From positions 10,324 through 74,323 of the forward strand of contig JAZUKN010000057.1 in NCBI GenBank assembly GCA_045643285.1: a DNA stretch of 64,000 bases, written 5' to 3'. The translations under genes were made by a program, and so were the position numbers. The number at the start of each line of letters is the position of its first letter. Within the stretch, counting starts at the first letter, position 1. The notes under the pieces were generated by a model, which was not told the DNA's origin, did no database searches, and worked only from the letters and a program-made list of their open reading frames with translations. This DNA comes from UMGS1696 sp045643285 (GTDB lineage: Bacteria > Bacillota > Clostridia > Oscillospirales > CAG-272). Below are positions 51,476-59,008 of the stretch, piece by piece.

Positions 51476-51632
51476 AAAATTTGCATTCACTTTGTAATAA
51501 AGGGGAGTCCAGAGGGGGAATGAGCTTGCTCCTTCCCCCTTTGGCGGGTAGATTGACAAGAAGGTGACGGTCACCTTCTTGTCCGCCCCGCGCGTAGCGG
51601 AAACCATGAAATCGAAAACACGAAGTGTTTTC
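51476..51632 (-). repeat. Composite palindromic repeat, single arm
   Basis: Read on the minus strand: a GAAAACAC/GTGTTTTC hairpin, TTTCCGCTACGCGCGGGGC, ACAAGAAGGTGAC...CACCTTCTTGT, CCGCCAAAGGGGGAAGG, AGCAAGCT, TTCCCCCTCTGGACTCCCC and the arm end CTTTATTACAAAGTGAATGC. The module series and linkers are the same as at 60016-60285. It lies between the PHP gene and the aldolase/SDR gene, where no gene is seen. Confidence 0.78.
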
Positions 51633-51717
51633 TTCCCCTTTACTCAAAAAATGAATTACAACAAAACAAAAATAGAAAAATAAAAAAAGCATTTTTTACG
51701 AAAGGACAGATAAAACC

Positions 51718-53670
51718 ATGTCACTCGAAACACTCGTTAAGTTCTCGAACCGCTACGGCAAGACGGACGGCTTCGTCCTCGCAGGCGGCGGCAACACATC
51801 CGCAAAAGAGGGCGAATACCTCTTCGTCAAGGGAAGCGGCACTTCCCTCGCAACGATCACCGCAGACGGTTTCGTCCGTATGGATCGCGCAAAGCTCGAC
51901 GCTATCTGGCAGAAAAACTACTCCACCGACACCGCCGCACGTGAAAGCGAAGTCCTCGCCGACCTCATGGCTTCCCGCGCAGACTGCAACTCGAAACGCC
52001 CGTCAGTCGAGACACTTCTCCACAATCTCTTCCCGCAAAAATACGTTCTCCACGTCCACCCGACCAAGGTAAACGGTCTCACTTGCTCCAAGAGCGGCAA
52101 GGAAGCCGCTGGGGCGCTCTTCCCGAACGCCGTATGGGTTGACGAATGCGAGCCCGGCTACATACTCGCGTCAAGGTGCAGAACAGCCCTCACAAACGCA
52201 AAAATGAAAACCGGCAAGGACGCCGATGTCGTCATCCTCCAGAATCACGGCATCTTCTTCGCGGCAGACGACGAAAAATCACTCGACGCACTTGTTGACG
52301 GATTTATGGCAAAGCTCAATGAACAGCTCAAAGCTCAGCCAGATTTTACATCTGTAGAACAGTATGACGCAGAGACAGCCGCAACGATCGCGCCGGTTCT
52401 CCGTCTGCTCTACAATGAAAACGGCACGGCATACGTCCACTTCACGGCAAACAAAGAAGTAATGAAGTACGCTGAATCGGCTGAGGCATTCTCCGTGCTG
52501 AAACATCCGCTCTCTCCCGATCACATCGTTTACTGCAAGGCTGAGCCGCTCTTCCTCGAGGATTTCTCAGTCGACGGAATCAAAGCCGCATTTACTGAAC
52601 TGAAAGAACGCCGCGGATTCGCTCCGAAGATCGTCTTCGCAAAGGGCGTCGGTATGTTCGCTCTCGGCGCAAACGTCAAGGAAGCGAAGATCGCCGCAGA
52701 CGTTTGGGCAGACGCAATGGCAGTATCCGACTACGCCGCAAACTTCGGCGGTGTCCGCCACATGGCAAAAGAGCTTGAAGAATTCATCGTGAACTGGGAA
52801 GTCGAGAGCTATCGCTCGAAAGTATCCCTTTCCGCAAACGCAGACAAGCCGCTCTCCGGCAAAATCGCGCTCGTCACCGGCTCCGCGCAGGGCTTCGGCG
52901 AAGGTATCGCACGCAATCTTGCCGCCGCAGGTGCATCCGTTGTTATTGCCGACATGAACGCGGCAGGAGCGCAGAAGACAGCCGACGCTATCGCAGAAGA
53001 ATACGGCGTTCCGACTATCGCAATAGCAGGCAACGTGACCGACGAAGAATCCGTCAAAGCGATGTTCCGCGACACAGTGCTCTCCCTCGGCGGCGGCCTT
53101 GATATTTTCGTTAACAACGCAGGTATCGTCCGCTCCGGCTCGCTTGAAGAGATGACAAAATCGAACTTCGAGCTTGTCGCGTCCGTCAACTACACGGCAT
53201 ACTTCCTCTGCACGAAGTACGCATCCGCCGTCATGAAGTTACAGCGCGCCGCCGCTCCCGAATACATGGCTGACATTATCGAGATCAACTCGAAGTCGGG
53301 ACTTGCAGGCTCCAACAAAAACTTTGCATACGCCGGCTCGAAGTTCGGCGGCATAGGTCTGACGCAGTCGTTCGCCATGGAGCTTGCTCCTTACGGCATC
53401 AAGGTCAACGCGGTCTGCCCCGGCAACTTCCTCGACGGTCCTCTGTGGTCCGACCCCGAAAAGGGACTGTTCGTTCAGTACCTCAAGGCAGGCAAAGTCC
53501 CGGGTGCAACGTGCGTTGAAGACGTGCGCAAGTTCTACACGTCGAAAGTACCGCTCGGACGCGGATGCCGCATTGAAGACGTCGCAAAAGCCGTGCTCTA
53601 CATAATCAACCAGAAGTACGAGACAGGACAGGCTGTTCCCGTAACCGGCGGTCAGGAAATGCTGAAGTAA
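51718..53670 (+). CDS. Bifunctional class II aldolase / short-chain dehydrogenase
   Basis: The N-terminal half (about 1-375) is a class II aldolase/RhaD-like domain: GGGNTSAKEGEYLFVKGSGTSL, the metal histidines in HVHPTKVNGL and ILQNHGIFF. The C-terminal half (from about 380) is an SDR with TGSAQGFGEG, NNAG, the INSKSG serine and the catalytic YAGSK. The 650 residues match the RhaD-ADH-like fusions that cleave sugar phosphates (such as rhamnulose-1-phosphate) and oxidise or reduce the aldehyde. The exact sugar is unknown. Strong codon bias suggests high expression. AAAGGA precedes the ATG, and it is followed by a terminator. Confidence 0.9.
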   Translation: MSLETLVKFSNRYGKTDGFVLAGGGNTSAKEGEYLFVKGSGTSLATITADGFVRMDRAKLDAIWQKNYSTDTAARESEVLADLMASRADCNSKRPSVETLLHNLFPQKYVLHVHPTKVNGLTCSKSGKEAAGALFPNAVWVDECEPGYILASRCRTALTNAKMKTGKDADVVILQNHGIFFAADDEKSLDALVDGFMAKLNEQLKAQPDFTSVEQYDAETAATIAPVLRLLYNENGTAYVHFTANKEVMKYAESAEAFSVLKHPLSPDHIVYCKAEPLFLEDFSVDGIKAAFTELKERRGFAPKIVFAKGVGMFALGANVKEAKIAADVWADAMAVSDYAANFGGVRHMAKELEEFIVNWEVESYRSKVSLSANADKPLSGKIALVTGSAQGFGEGIARNLAAAGASVVIADMNAAGAQKTADAIAEEYGVPTIAIAGNVTDEESVKAMFRDTVLSLGGGLDIFVNNAGIVRSGSLEEMTKSNFELVASVNYTAYFLCTKYASAVMKLQRAAAPEYMADIIEINSKSGLAGSNKNFAYAGSKFGGIGLTQSFAMELAPYGIKVNAVCPGNFLDGPLWSDPEKGLFVQYLKAGKVPGATCVEDVRKFYTSKVPLGRGCRIEDVAKAVLYIINQKYETGQAVPVTGGQEMLK

Positions 53671-53688
53671 CTTAATATACACATAAAG

Positions 53689-53723
53689 GAAAATCACTTC
53701 ACTTGAAGTGGTTTTCTTTTTTT
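53689..53723 (+). terminator. Terminator after the aldolase/SDR gene
   Basis: GAAAATCACTTCA pairs with TGAAGTGGTTTTC across a two-base loop and is followed by seven T residues. Confidence 0.92.
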
Positions 53724-53823
53724 GACCACTCCCTTGCAAAAATAACTTCATTTATACTTTTAACTACATTTGTGCTATGAATATTCACCAAAAGATGTAT
53801 ATTTTTATTGTTTGAGTTGATAA

Positions 53824-53852
53824 TTGACAAATACTTCACCATTTTATATAAT
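53824..53852 (+). promoter_or_regulatory. Consensus promoter of the BlaI-like gene
   Basis: TTGACA (53824-53829) and TATAAT (53847-53852) are 17 bases apart. The surrounding 200 bases are much AT-richer than the rest of the window. A GTACAAAC segment near 53899 could be half of a BlaI-type (TACA/TGTA) operator, but no clear dyad is present. Confidence 0.85.
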
Positions 53853-53941
53853 TTTTATAGTAAAGTGGATTGGTGTTTATTTCATTTTGTTTAATTATGT
53901 ACAAACATTTATATTAAATGAACGTGTAAGGAGACTATAAA

Positions 53942-54325
53942 ATGAGAGGCAGAAGAAAAACAGCCAGGATCTCGGAAGCCGAATGGAACATTATGAAAGT
54001 TCTGTGGAAAGGCACGGGAGATCACGGGCGCGGCATGACGCTCGGCGAGATCGTAACGGAGCTTTCCGAACCGACGGGCTGGAGCGATACAACGATCCGT
54101 ACGCTCATCATTCGCCTTTCGGAAAAAGGTGCAGTCTCGATCGACAAATCAACGGGTGTATACAAGTACACGCCGATCCCGTCTTTCGGCGATTCCGTAG
54201 CGGCTGAAACGAATGCGTTTCTTATGCGCGTTTACGACGGAAAAGCGGCGGATTTGATAATCGACTTACTGAAGTCCGCGTCTCTCTCGGAAGAAGACCG
54301 CGAAGCGATCAGAAAAGCGCTGTAA
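53942..54325 (+). CDS. BlaI/MecI/CopY-family transcriptional repressor
   Basis: A winged-helix repressor of 127 residues: RISEAEWNIMKVLWK, GMTLGEIVTELSEPTGWSDTTIRTLIIRLSEKGAVSIDKSTGVYKYTPI, then a C-terminal dimerisation and cleavage region. Family members repress beta-lactamase or copper-export genes and are released by the sensor protease BlaR1. No blaR1, beta-lactamase or transporter gene adjoins it, so it is an orphan whose target may be itself or a distant gene. It is monocistronic, with its own promoter and terminator. Confidence 0.92.
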   Translation: MRGRRKTARISEAEWNIMKVLWKGTGDHGRGMTLGEIVTELSEPTGWSDTTIRTLIIRLSEKGAVSIDKSTGVYKYTPIPSFGDSVAAETNAFLMRVYDGKAADLIIDLLKSASLSEEDREAIRKAL

Positions 54326-54340
54326 CAGAGAAACGAAAAG

Positions 54341-54372
54341 TCCCTCACGAAAAAGTGAGGGATCTTGTTTTT
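54341..54372 (+). terminator. Terminator after the BlaI-like gene
   Basis: TCCCTCAC (54341-54348) and GTGAGGGA (54355-54362) form a stem with a six-base A-rich loop, followed shortly by GTTTTTC. Confidence 0.85.
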
Positions 54373-54408
54373 CTTTCGGGAAAGAAATAAAGAAAGCTAT
54401 AACATATA

Positions 54409-54600
54409 TAGAAGAGGAAGAAAACGTCTGAGACGTTTTCTTCCTCTTGCCTATGTGAAGTATGTGCAAATCGCCAGACGGGAGACCAATGGTCTCCCCT
54501 ACGGTGGAAAACGATATTCCGTGCGCAGCCGTGACAATTCTTCGCCGGAAGAAATAACGTGCGGTTCCGCGCGTAGCCGCAGAAAACAGTTTCTTTCAAA
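54409..54600 (-). repeat. Composite palindromic repeat fragment with a 17-bp perfect stem
   Basis: A palindrome at 54412-54448 has 17 perfect base pairs around a TGA loop: the GAAAACGTC module extended by AAGAGGAA. Read on the minus strand, it follows GATTTGCACATACTTCACAT, and before that the CCGTAGGGGAGACC-ATT-GGTCTCCC variant and GGCTGCGCACGGAAT. These are the modules and linkers of the other loci. It lies between the BlaI terminator and the azlC promoter, a 360-base stretch without a gene. Confidence 0.78.
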
Positions 54601-54628
54601 AACGTTTCAAACGTTTTTCCCCTTTCGC

Positions 54629-54657
54629 TTGACGCACGCGAAAACCTGCTGTATAAT
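54629..54657 (+). promoter_or_regulatory. Promoter of azlCD
   Basis: TTGACG (54629-54634) and TATAAT (54652-54657) are 17 bases apart, about 25 bases before the expected ribosome binding region of azlC. Confidence 0.85.
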
Positions 54658-54687
54658 AAGGGGTACTATTTTTTCGAGGACTTTATC

Positions 54688-55485
54688 ATGCACGACAATA
54701 AAATCAAAAAAGCATTCATCGCCGCTTTCCCGAAAACGCTCCCCGTCCTCGCCGGCTATGCGTTTCTCGGTATGACCTACGGCATCTATCTCAATGTCAA
54801 GGGCCTTCCCCTTTGGCTCCCGTTCATCATGACGGTCGTAATCTTCTCCGGCACTGCCGAAATTATCGGCGTCGACATCTTAGCCGCGGCGTTCGACCCT
54901 CTCGGAGCAATTCTTCTCTCTGTCATGATCGGCGCAAGGTACATCTTCTACGGCATTTCCCTGCTCGACAAATACAAGGATCTCGGTTGGAAGAAGTTCT
55001 TCTGCATATACGGCTCAGTTGACGAAACTTTTTCGATCAACTTCCAGTCGGTCGTTCCGCCGGACGTCGACAAGGGTTGGTACTATCTCTTCGTATCGTG
55101 GCTCGACCACCTCTACTGGATCTCCGGCTCGCTTTTCGGCGCGTTCTGCGGATCCCTCATCAAGTTCAACACAAAAGGGCTTGAGTTCGTCGTGACGGCG
55201 ATGTTCATCGTCATTTTTCTTGAACAGTGCGTCACCGAAAAGAAATACTACAGCGAGCTTATCGGTATCGTCTCAGCGACGGCGTGCCTGCTCATTTTCG
55301 GCAAGGACAACTTTCTCATCCCGACAATGCTCATCATTCTCGCACTGCTGACGCTCTTCAAAAAGCCGCTCGGCGAAATGGCTGAGATAAACGAGGCGTA
55401 CAAGCTCGAAGTTGCCGCAAAAGCCGCAAAACCGAAGAAAAAACTGCTCGCGCACACTGCATCCGAAGGAGGAGACACAAAATGA
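54688..55485 (+). CDS. azlC: AzlC-type branched-chain amino acid exporter, large subunit
   Basis: The membrane subunit of the AzlCD exporter, which moves branched-chain amino acids or their analogues out of the cell. It has about six to eight spans, with family features (AAFPKTLPVLAGYAFLGMTYGIYL, FSGTAEIIGVDILAAAFDPLGAILLSVMIGARYIFYGISLL). A basic tail of some 25 residues (KAAKPKKKLLAHTAS) is longer than usual. 265 residues, with GAGGA upstream. It overlaps azlD by four bases. Confidence 0.94.
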   Translation: MHDNKIKKAFIAAFPKTLPVLAGYAFLGMTYGIYLNVKGLPLWLPFIMTVVIFSGTAEIIGVDILAAAFDPLGAILLSVMIGARYIFYGISLLDKYKDLGWKKFFCIYGSVDETFSINFQSVVPPDVDKGWYYLFVSWLDHLYWISGSLFGAFCGSLIKFNTKGLEFVVTAMFIVIFLEQCVTEKKYYSELIGIVSATACLLIFGKDNFLIPTMLIILALLTLFKKPLGEMAEINEAYKLEVAAKAAKPKKKLLAHTASEGGDTK

Positions 55486-55811
55486 CGACTGCTCAGTTAC
55501 TCATAACGGTTGCCGCAATATCCGTAGGTACACTGTCGATGAGGTTTCTGCCGTACATCCTCTTCCCTGCCGGAAAACCGACGCCGAAATTCGTGCAGTA
55601 CCTCGGAAAAGTCCTGCCGGGCGCGGTGTTCGGAATGCTTCTGATCTACTCTCTGAAAGATGTTTCGATCCTGTCGGGCTCTCACGGCATACCGGAGCTT
55701 ATCGGCGTAGCAGTCACGACGGGCGTACACCTCTGGAAAAAGCAAATGATGCTCTCAATGGCTGCCGGTACGCTTACATATATGCTGCTCGTGCAGTTCG
55801 TTTTTGTCTGA
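55482..55811 (+). CDS. azlD: AzlD-type branched-chain amino acid exporter, small subunit
   Basis: The 109 residues form about four membrane spans with the AzlD pattern TLSMRFLPYILFPAGKPTPKFVQYLGKVLPGAVFGMLLIYSLKDV. It pairs with AzlC. ATGA overlap with azlC implies translational coupling. Confidence 0.94.
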   Translation: MTTAQLLITVAAISVGTLSMRFLPYILFPAGKPTPKFVQYLGKVLPGAVFGMLLIYSLKDVSILSGSHGIPELIGVAVTTGVHLWKKQMMLSMAAGTLTYMLLVQFVFV

Positions 55812-55833
55812 TATAACAAAAAGGAAAAGAACT

Positions 55834-56598
55834 ATGGGTAAAAAAACAGCTGTGATAACGGGTGCGTCAGCCGGACTCGGACGGGAATTTCTCCGTGCGA
55901 TCCCGACGTATTTTCCCGAAATCGAAGAATACTGGCTCATCTCCCGCAGCCGCGAAAAGCTCGAAGACGCCGCAAAAATCATAACGAGAGCGGATGTAAA
56001 GATCTTTCCGCTCGATCTCTCGTCAAAGGAGAGCTACGCACTGCTCGAGCGCGAATACGATATGCTCAAACCGGAAATCGCACTGCTTATAAACAATGCC
56101 GGATGCGGATTCCTCGGCAATGTCGGCGAAGGTGAGCTGGAGAGGCAGTCCGCTATGATCGACTTAAACCTCGGCGGTCTTACGGCGGTGACGCATCTCA
56201 CCGTACCGTACATGGTGCGCGGCTCGAAGATAATCAACATTTCGTCGATAGCGTCGTTCTGCCCGAATCCGCGCATGACTGTCTACAGCGCGACAAAATC
56301 GTTCGTGACAGCGTTCTCGCTCGGCATCGGCGAAGAGCTGAAAGAGCGCGGTATCACGTCGACTGCGGTCTGCCCGGGGCCCATGGACACGGATTTTATC
56401 GTCGCCGGCGGTATCAAAGGACAGTCGAAAGCTTTTGACCGTCTTCCGTACTGCTCGCCCGAAAAAGTGGCGCGCGGTGCGCTCAAAGCGGCGAAAAAAG
56501 GCCGCTCGGTCTGGACACCGACTTTCTTCTACAAATTCTACAGGCTCGTCGCAAAGCTCGTACCCGTGAAGCTGATGATGAAAGCCGCAAAAACTTGA
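55834..56598 (+). CDS. Short-chain dehydrogenase/reductase (SDR)
   Basis: A classical SDR of 254 residues: cofactor loop TGASAGLGREF near residue 9, NNAG, the catalytic serine in NISSIAS and YSATKSFV (Y-x3-K). PGPMDTDF is typical of the DltE/YqjQ-like subgroup. The substrate is not known. The ATG at 55834 is preceded by AAGGA; the frame upstream overlaps azlD. It lies 22 bases after azlD and may share its transcript. Confidence 0.88.
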   Translation: MGKKTAVITGASAGLGREFLRAIPTYFPEIEEYWLISRSREKLEDAAKIITRADVKIFPLDLSSKESYALLEREYDMLKPEIALLINNAGCGFLGNVGEGELERQSAMIDLNLGGLTAVTHLTVPYMVRGSKIINISSIASFCPNPRMTVYSATKSFVTAFSLGIGEELKERGITSTAVCPGPMDTDFIVAGGIKGQSKAFDRLPYCSPEKVARGALKAAKKGRSVWTPTFFYKFYRLVAKLVPVKLMMKAAKT

Positions 56599-56625
56599 TT
56601 ATAATAAACCGAAAGGAACACAAAT

Positions 56626-57381
56626 ATGGACAACATTCAGGGAAAAATCCTCGCAACGGTAGCAGGTCAGCCGATAACGGACGCTGACGTAACAATGGCG
56701 CTCATGCAAATGGGACAGCGCGGTCAGGCGTACAACACACCCGAAGGCAGAGCGGCACTGCTCGACAATCTCATCGCACGCAAGCTCTTTCTCATGGACG
56801 CGAAAAAGAATCTCATGGAAAGAGAGCCGGACTTCAAGGAACAGCTTGCGCGTGTCAAGGACGATATGCTGACGAACTATGCCATTCAGAAGTCCGTCGA
56901 AAGGGTCCGCGTATCCGACGACGACGTGAAGAAATTCTACGACGAAAACCCCGACAAATTCGATTCCGGTGAGACGTTCGACGCAAGCCACATCCTCGTC
57001 GACAGCGAAGAAAAAGCAGTTGAGATTCTCGGCGAGATCAAGTCCGGCAAGGTAACATTCGAGGACGCGGCGAAAGAGTACAGCTCGTGTCCGTCGGGCA
57101 AAGAGGGAGGCGCACTCGGCGAGTTCGGTCACGGTCAGATGGTGCCGGAATTTGAAAACGCCTGCGCGGCAATGGAAAAAGGCGCGTTGTCGGAGCCTGT
57201 GAAGACGCAGTTCGGCTGGCACATCATCCGTCTCAACTCCAAAAAAGCCGGCGGAACGATCCCATTCGGCGAAGCGAAAGACGAGATCCGTCAGGTACTT
57301 CTTGCCGACAGGCAGCAGGCGGCGTACCAGTCGAGAATAAATCAGCTTAAGCTGCTGTTCCCGGTAGACAAGCAACTGTAA
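56626..57381 (+). CDS. Parvulin-type peptidyl-prolyl cis-trans isomerase
   Basis: An N-terminal SurA-like helical region (about 1-110) is followed by a rotamase domain (about 120-220) with ASHILVDSEEKAVEIL, FEDAAKEYSSCPSGKEGGALGEFGHGQMVPEFENA and FGWHIIRL. There is no signal peptide or lipobox, unlike PrsA, so it is probably a cytoplasmic folding helper. 251 residues. AAAGGA precedes the ATG, and a terminator follows the stop. Confidence 0.92.
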   Translation: MDNIQGKILATVAGQPITDADVTMALMQMGQRGQAYNTPEGRAALLDNLIARKLFLMDAKKNLMEREPDFKEQLARVKDDMLTNYAIQKSVERVRVSDDDVKKFYDENPDKFDSGETFDASHILVDSEEKAVEILGEIKSGKVTFEDAAKEYSSCPSGKEGGALGEFGHGQMVPEFENACAAMEKGALSEPVKTQFGWHIIRLNSKKAGGTIPFGEAKDEIRQVLLADRQQAAYQSRINQLKLLFPVDKQL

Positions 57382-57386
57382 AAAAG

Positions 57387-57417
57387 AAAAAATCACGTCG
57401 AAATGGCGTGATTTTTT
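57387..57417. terminator. Terminator after the parvulin gene
   Basis: AAAAAATCACG pairs with CGTGATTTTTT around a nine-base loop, giving a symmetric stem that ends in T residues six bases after the stop codon. Confidence 0.9.
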
Positions 57418-57424
57418 GATTCAG

Positions 57425-57487
57425 TTGTGACAATCCTTCCGTCACGGCAAGCCGCGCCACCTCCCTTTGCACAAGGGAGGCTTAAAT
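57425..57487 (+). repeat. CTCCCTT-family repeat
   Basis: GTGACAATCCTTCCGTCACGG, a short G+C hairpin and CCTCCCTTTGCACAAGGGAGG run in the same order as at 943-1013. Confidence 0.8.
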
Positions 57488-57492
57488 TGAGT

Positions 57493-57550
57493 CTCACGCT
57501 AAGGCTCCCTTGTGTAAAGGGAGCTGTCAACAAAGTTGACTGAGGGATTG
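57493..57550 (-). repeat. CTCCCTT-family repeat, first of a direct pair
   Basis: After TCTCACGCTAAGG come GCTCCCTTGTGTAAAGGGAGC, GTCAACAAAGTTGAC and TGAGGGATTGT. The same block recurs at 57617-57676 with a single difference over about 55 bases. Two adjoining palindromes make up the unit. Confidence 0.85.
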
Positions 57551-57616
57551 TTCACCATTACATCAAAGTATTATTATCCCACATCACGACTTTTATCAAG
57601 TGAGGCTTTGATTAAG

Positions 57617-57676
57617 TCTCACGTTAAGGCTCCCTTGTGTAAAGGGAGCTGTCAACAAAGTTGACTGAGGGATTGT
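57617..57676 (-). repeat. CTCCCTT-family repeat, second of a direct pair
   Basis: It is nearly identical to 57493-57550 (TCTCACGTTAAGG onward). Its GTCAACAAAGTTGAC-TGAGGGATTGT part supplies the last codons and the stop of the DUF559 pseudogene. Confidence 0.85.
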
Positions 57677-58000
57677 GAAACCTGCTCGTCAATATATTCA
57701 CACACTTTTTTGAAATTTGTGTTCACGTAGCTGTTGGCAAATCGGATGACTGTAAGACCGTATTGTTCAAGTAACGCTGTTCGTTCCTCATCGTATTGCT
57801 TGCCATCGGCAGTTTCGTGCTGTCGACCGTCAAGCTCAATTACAAGTTTGGCTTTGGCACAGTAAAAATCAACGATGTATCTCCCGAGTACTTTTCCCGA
57901 GAAAAGCGAACAGGATAGGTACTTAGAAAATCATACCATAAATGTTTTTTCTGAGCATCTTTGCAGTCGGAACAATGCTTTTGTTATGCTTGCTCTCCAT
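57652..58000 (-). pseudogene. Decayed DUF559 (endonuclease-fold) gene
   Basis: On the minus strand, ATG at 58000 reads MESKHNKSIVPTAKMLRKN, then a small deletion and frame change, then LWYDFLSTYPVRFSRE, a second one-base shift, and VLGRYIVDFYCAKAKLVIELDGRQHETADGKQYDEERTALLEQYGLTVIRFANSYVNTNFKKVCEYIDEQVSQSLSQLC with stop at 57652. These pieces line up with intact DUF559 proteins, which have a Vsr/restriction-like nuclease fold (IVDFYC and IELDG-QH motifs). The TKEERH region is missing. With two frame breaks it cannot make a normal product. The end of the frame lies in a repeat copy. Confidence 0.88.
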
Positions 58001-58004
58001 AACT

Positions 58005-58811
58005 TCACTCTTCTAACTTTTCCTCGTATCCTTCGGGGAATTTGAAGTCCACTATTTTTCTGAATGCTTCTTCTGCGATGGCGTGAAGTTTTTCGTAACG
58101 CTTTTTTCCCGTCAGTGCGGATGCGGTCGGGATAGTGCGAAGTGCAATCACTGCGTCTTCCGGAAACACCTTTGCGCTGTCAAAGAAACGGCAAAACTGT
58201 GTCTCGTTGAATCGTATCCCGTAATCGTCAATCGCGCCGTCGGGAATCGTTTCATAGAGCGAATCGAGCCGCTCAAATCCTCCGCCTTCCTTTACCATTT
58301 CATACTGATCTTCTGCGAGGATGAGGAGCATCGCATCTCCGCCGAACACCTCGAAAACGAATCTGTCGGCAACTTCTTTATTCTTAAGCGTATCGACAGC
58401 CGCGTCGACGTTTTCGGCTTTAGCGGCTTCGATGTATTCTTCGATCTGTCCGTCCGACATATAAACGAGGTCTTCGAGTCGGACATATTCGCGCCCATCG
58501 CCGTTCATGTCTCCCGTCAGCAGGCCGACAGTCGAGCAAAACTCACGGCTCGCGTTCGGCGTGATATAATCGGGACCTGCGTAGAGGATGCTGACGTCGG
58601 GATTCTGCCGATTTATGAGCTGTACGAGCGAGATCGCAAGAATTATGAAAAACGCGCCGCCGATTAAAATTTTCGCCTTATTGTAGTGCCAGAAATTTGC
58701 GAGCTTATCGACCTTGACGGGTTCTTCCTGCTCTGTTTTTTCGTCGCCTCCGAGAGCTTTCAGCCGTCTTGCCGCGTTCGATTCGTATTTTTCTTGGTTT
58801 TCGTCTGCCAT
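58005..58811 (-). CDS. Unrecognised single-pass membrane protein
   Basis: I do not recognise a family. The 268 residues consist of a charged cytoplasmic N-terminus (about 1-44, with ENQEKYESNAARRLKALGGDEKTEQEEPVKV), one membrane span (about 45-67) and an extracytoplasmic domain of some 200 residues with DVSILYAGPDYITPNASREFC and an acidic end. I use the ATG at 58811, which has GGAGG five bases upstream; an earlier ATG at 58832 lies before that site. It is transcribed from its own promoter, divergent from trpS. Confidence 0.8.
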   Translation of the reverse strand: MADENQEKYESNAARRLKALGGDEKTEQEEPVKVDKLANFWHYNKAKILIGGAFFIILAISLVQLINRQNPDVSILYAGPDYITPNASREFCSTVGLLTGDMNGDGREYVRLEDLVYMSDGQIEEYIEAAKAENVDAAVDTLKNKEVADRFVFEVFGGDAMLLILAEDQYEMVKEGGGFERLDSLYETIPDGAIDDYGIRFNETQFCRFFDSAKVFPEDAVIALRTIPTASALTGKKRYEKLHAIAEEAFRKIVDFKFPEGYEEKLEE

Positions 58812-58841
58812 ACCGTCCTCCGATCGTTTCATTATGCTTCG

Positions 58842-58870
58842 ATTATAGCAGGAATTTGTGAATATTTCAA
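58842..58870 (-). promoter_or_regulatory. Promoter of the single-pass membrane protein gene
   Basis: On the minus strand TTGAAA (58865-58870) and TATAAT (58842-58847) are 17 bases apart. Confidence 0.85.
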
Positions 58871-58931
58871 GAGTAATTCTTTTCCGTTCTTATAACGGTT
58901 ATCTTATAGTGGTCAATCGCTCGAAAACCGC

Positions 58932-58960
58932 TTGACTTCTCGCCGCCGAGGGAGTATAAT
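58932..58960 (+). promoter_or_regulatory. Promoter of trpS
   Basis: TTGACT (58932-58937) and TATAAT (58955-58960) are 17 bases apart. The leader to the ATG at 59009 is about 40 bases, too short for a T-box. Confidence 0.87.
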
Positions 58961-59008
58961 TTAGAATAGAATAATAGGAAAAAAACAGTAAAGGTTCGGT
59001 TTATTACT

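Noticed and set aside
58960..59008. T-box leader for trpS
   Set aside because: The leader after the promoter is only about 40 bases, with no T-box sequence and no terminator/antiterminator pair.
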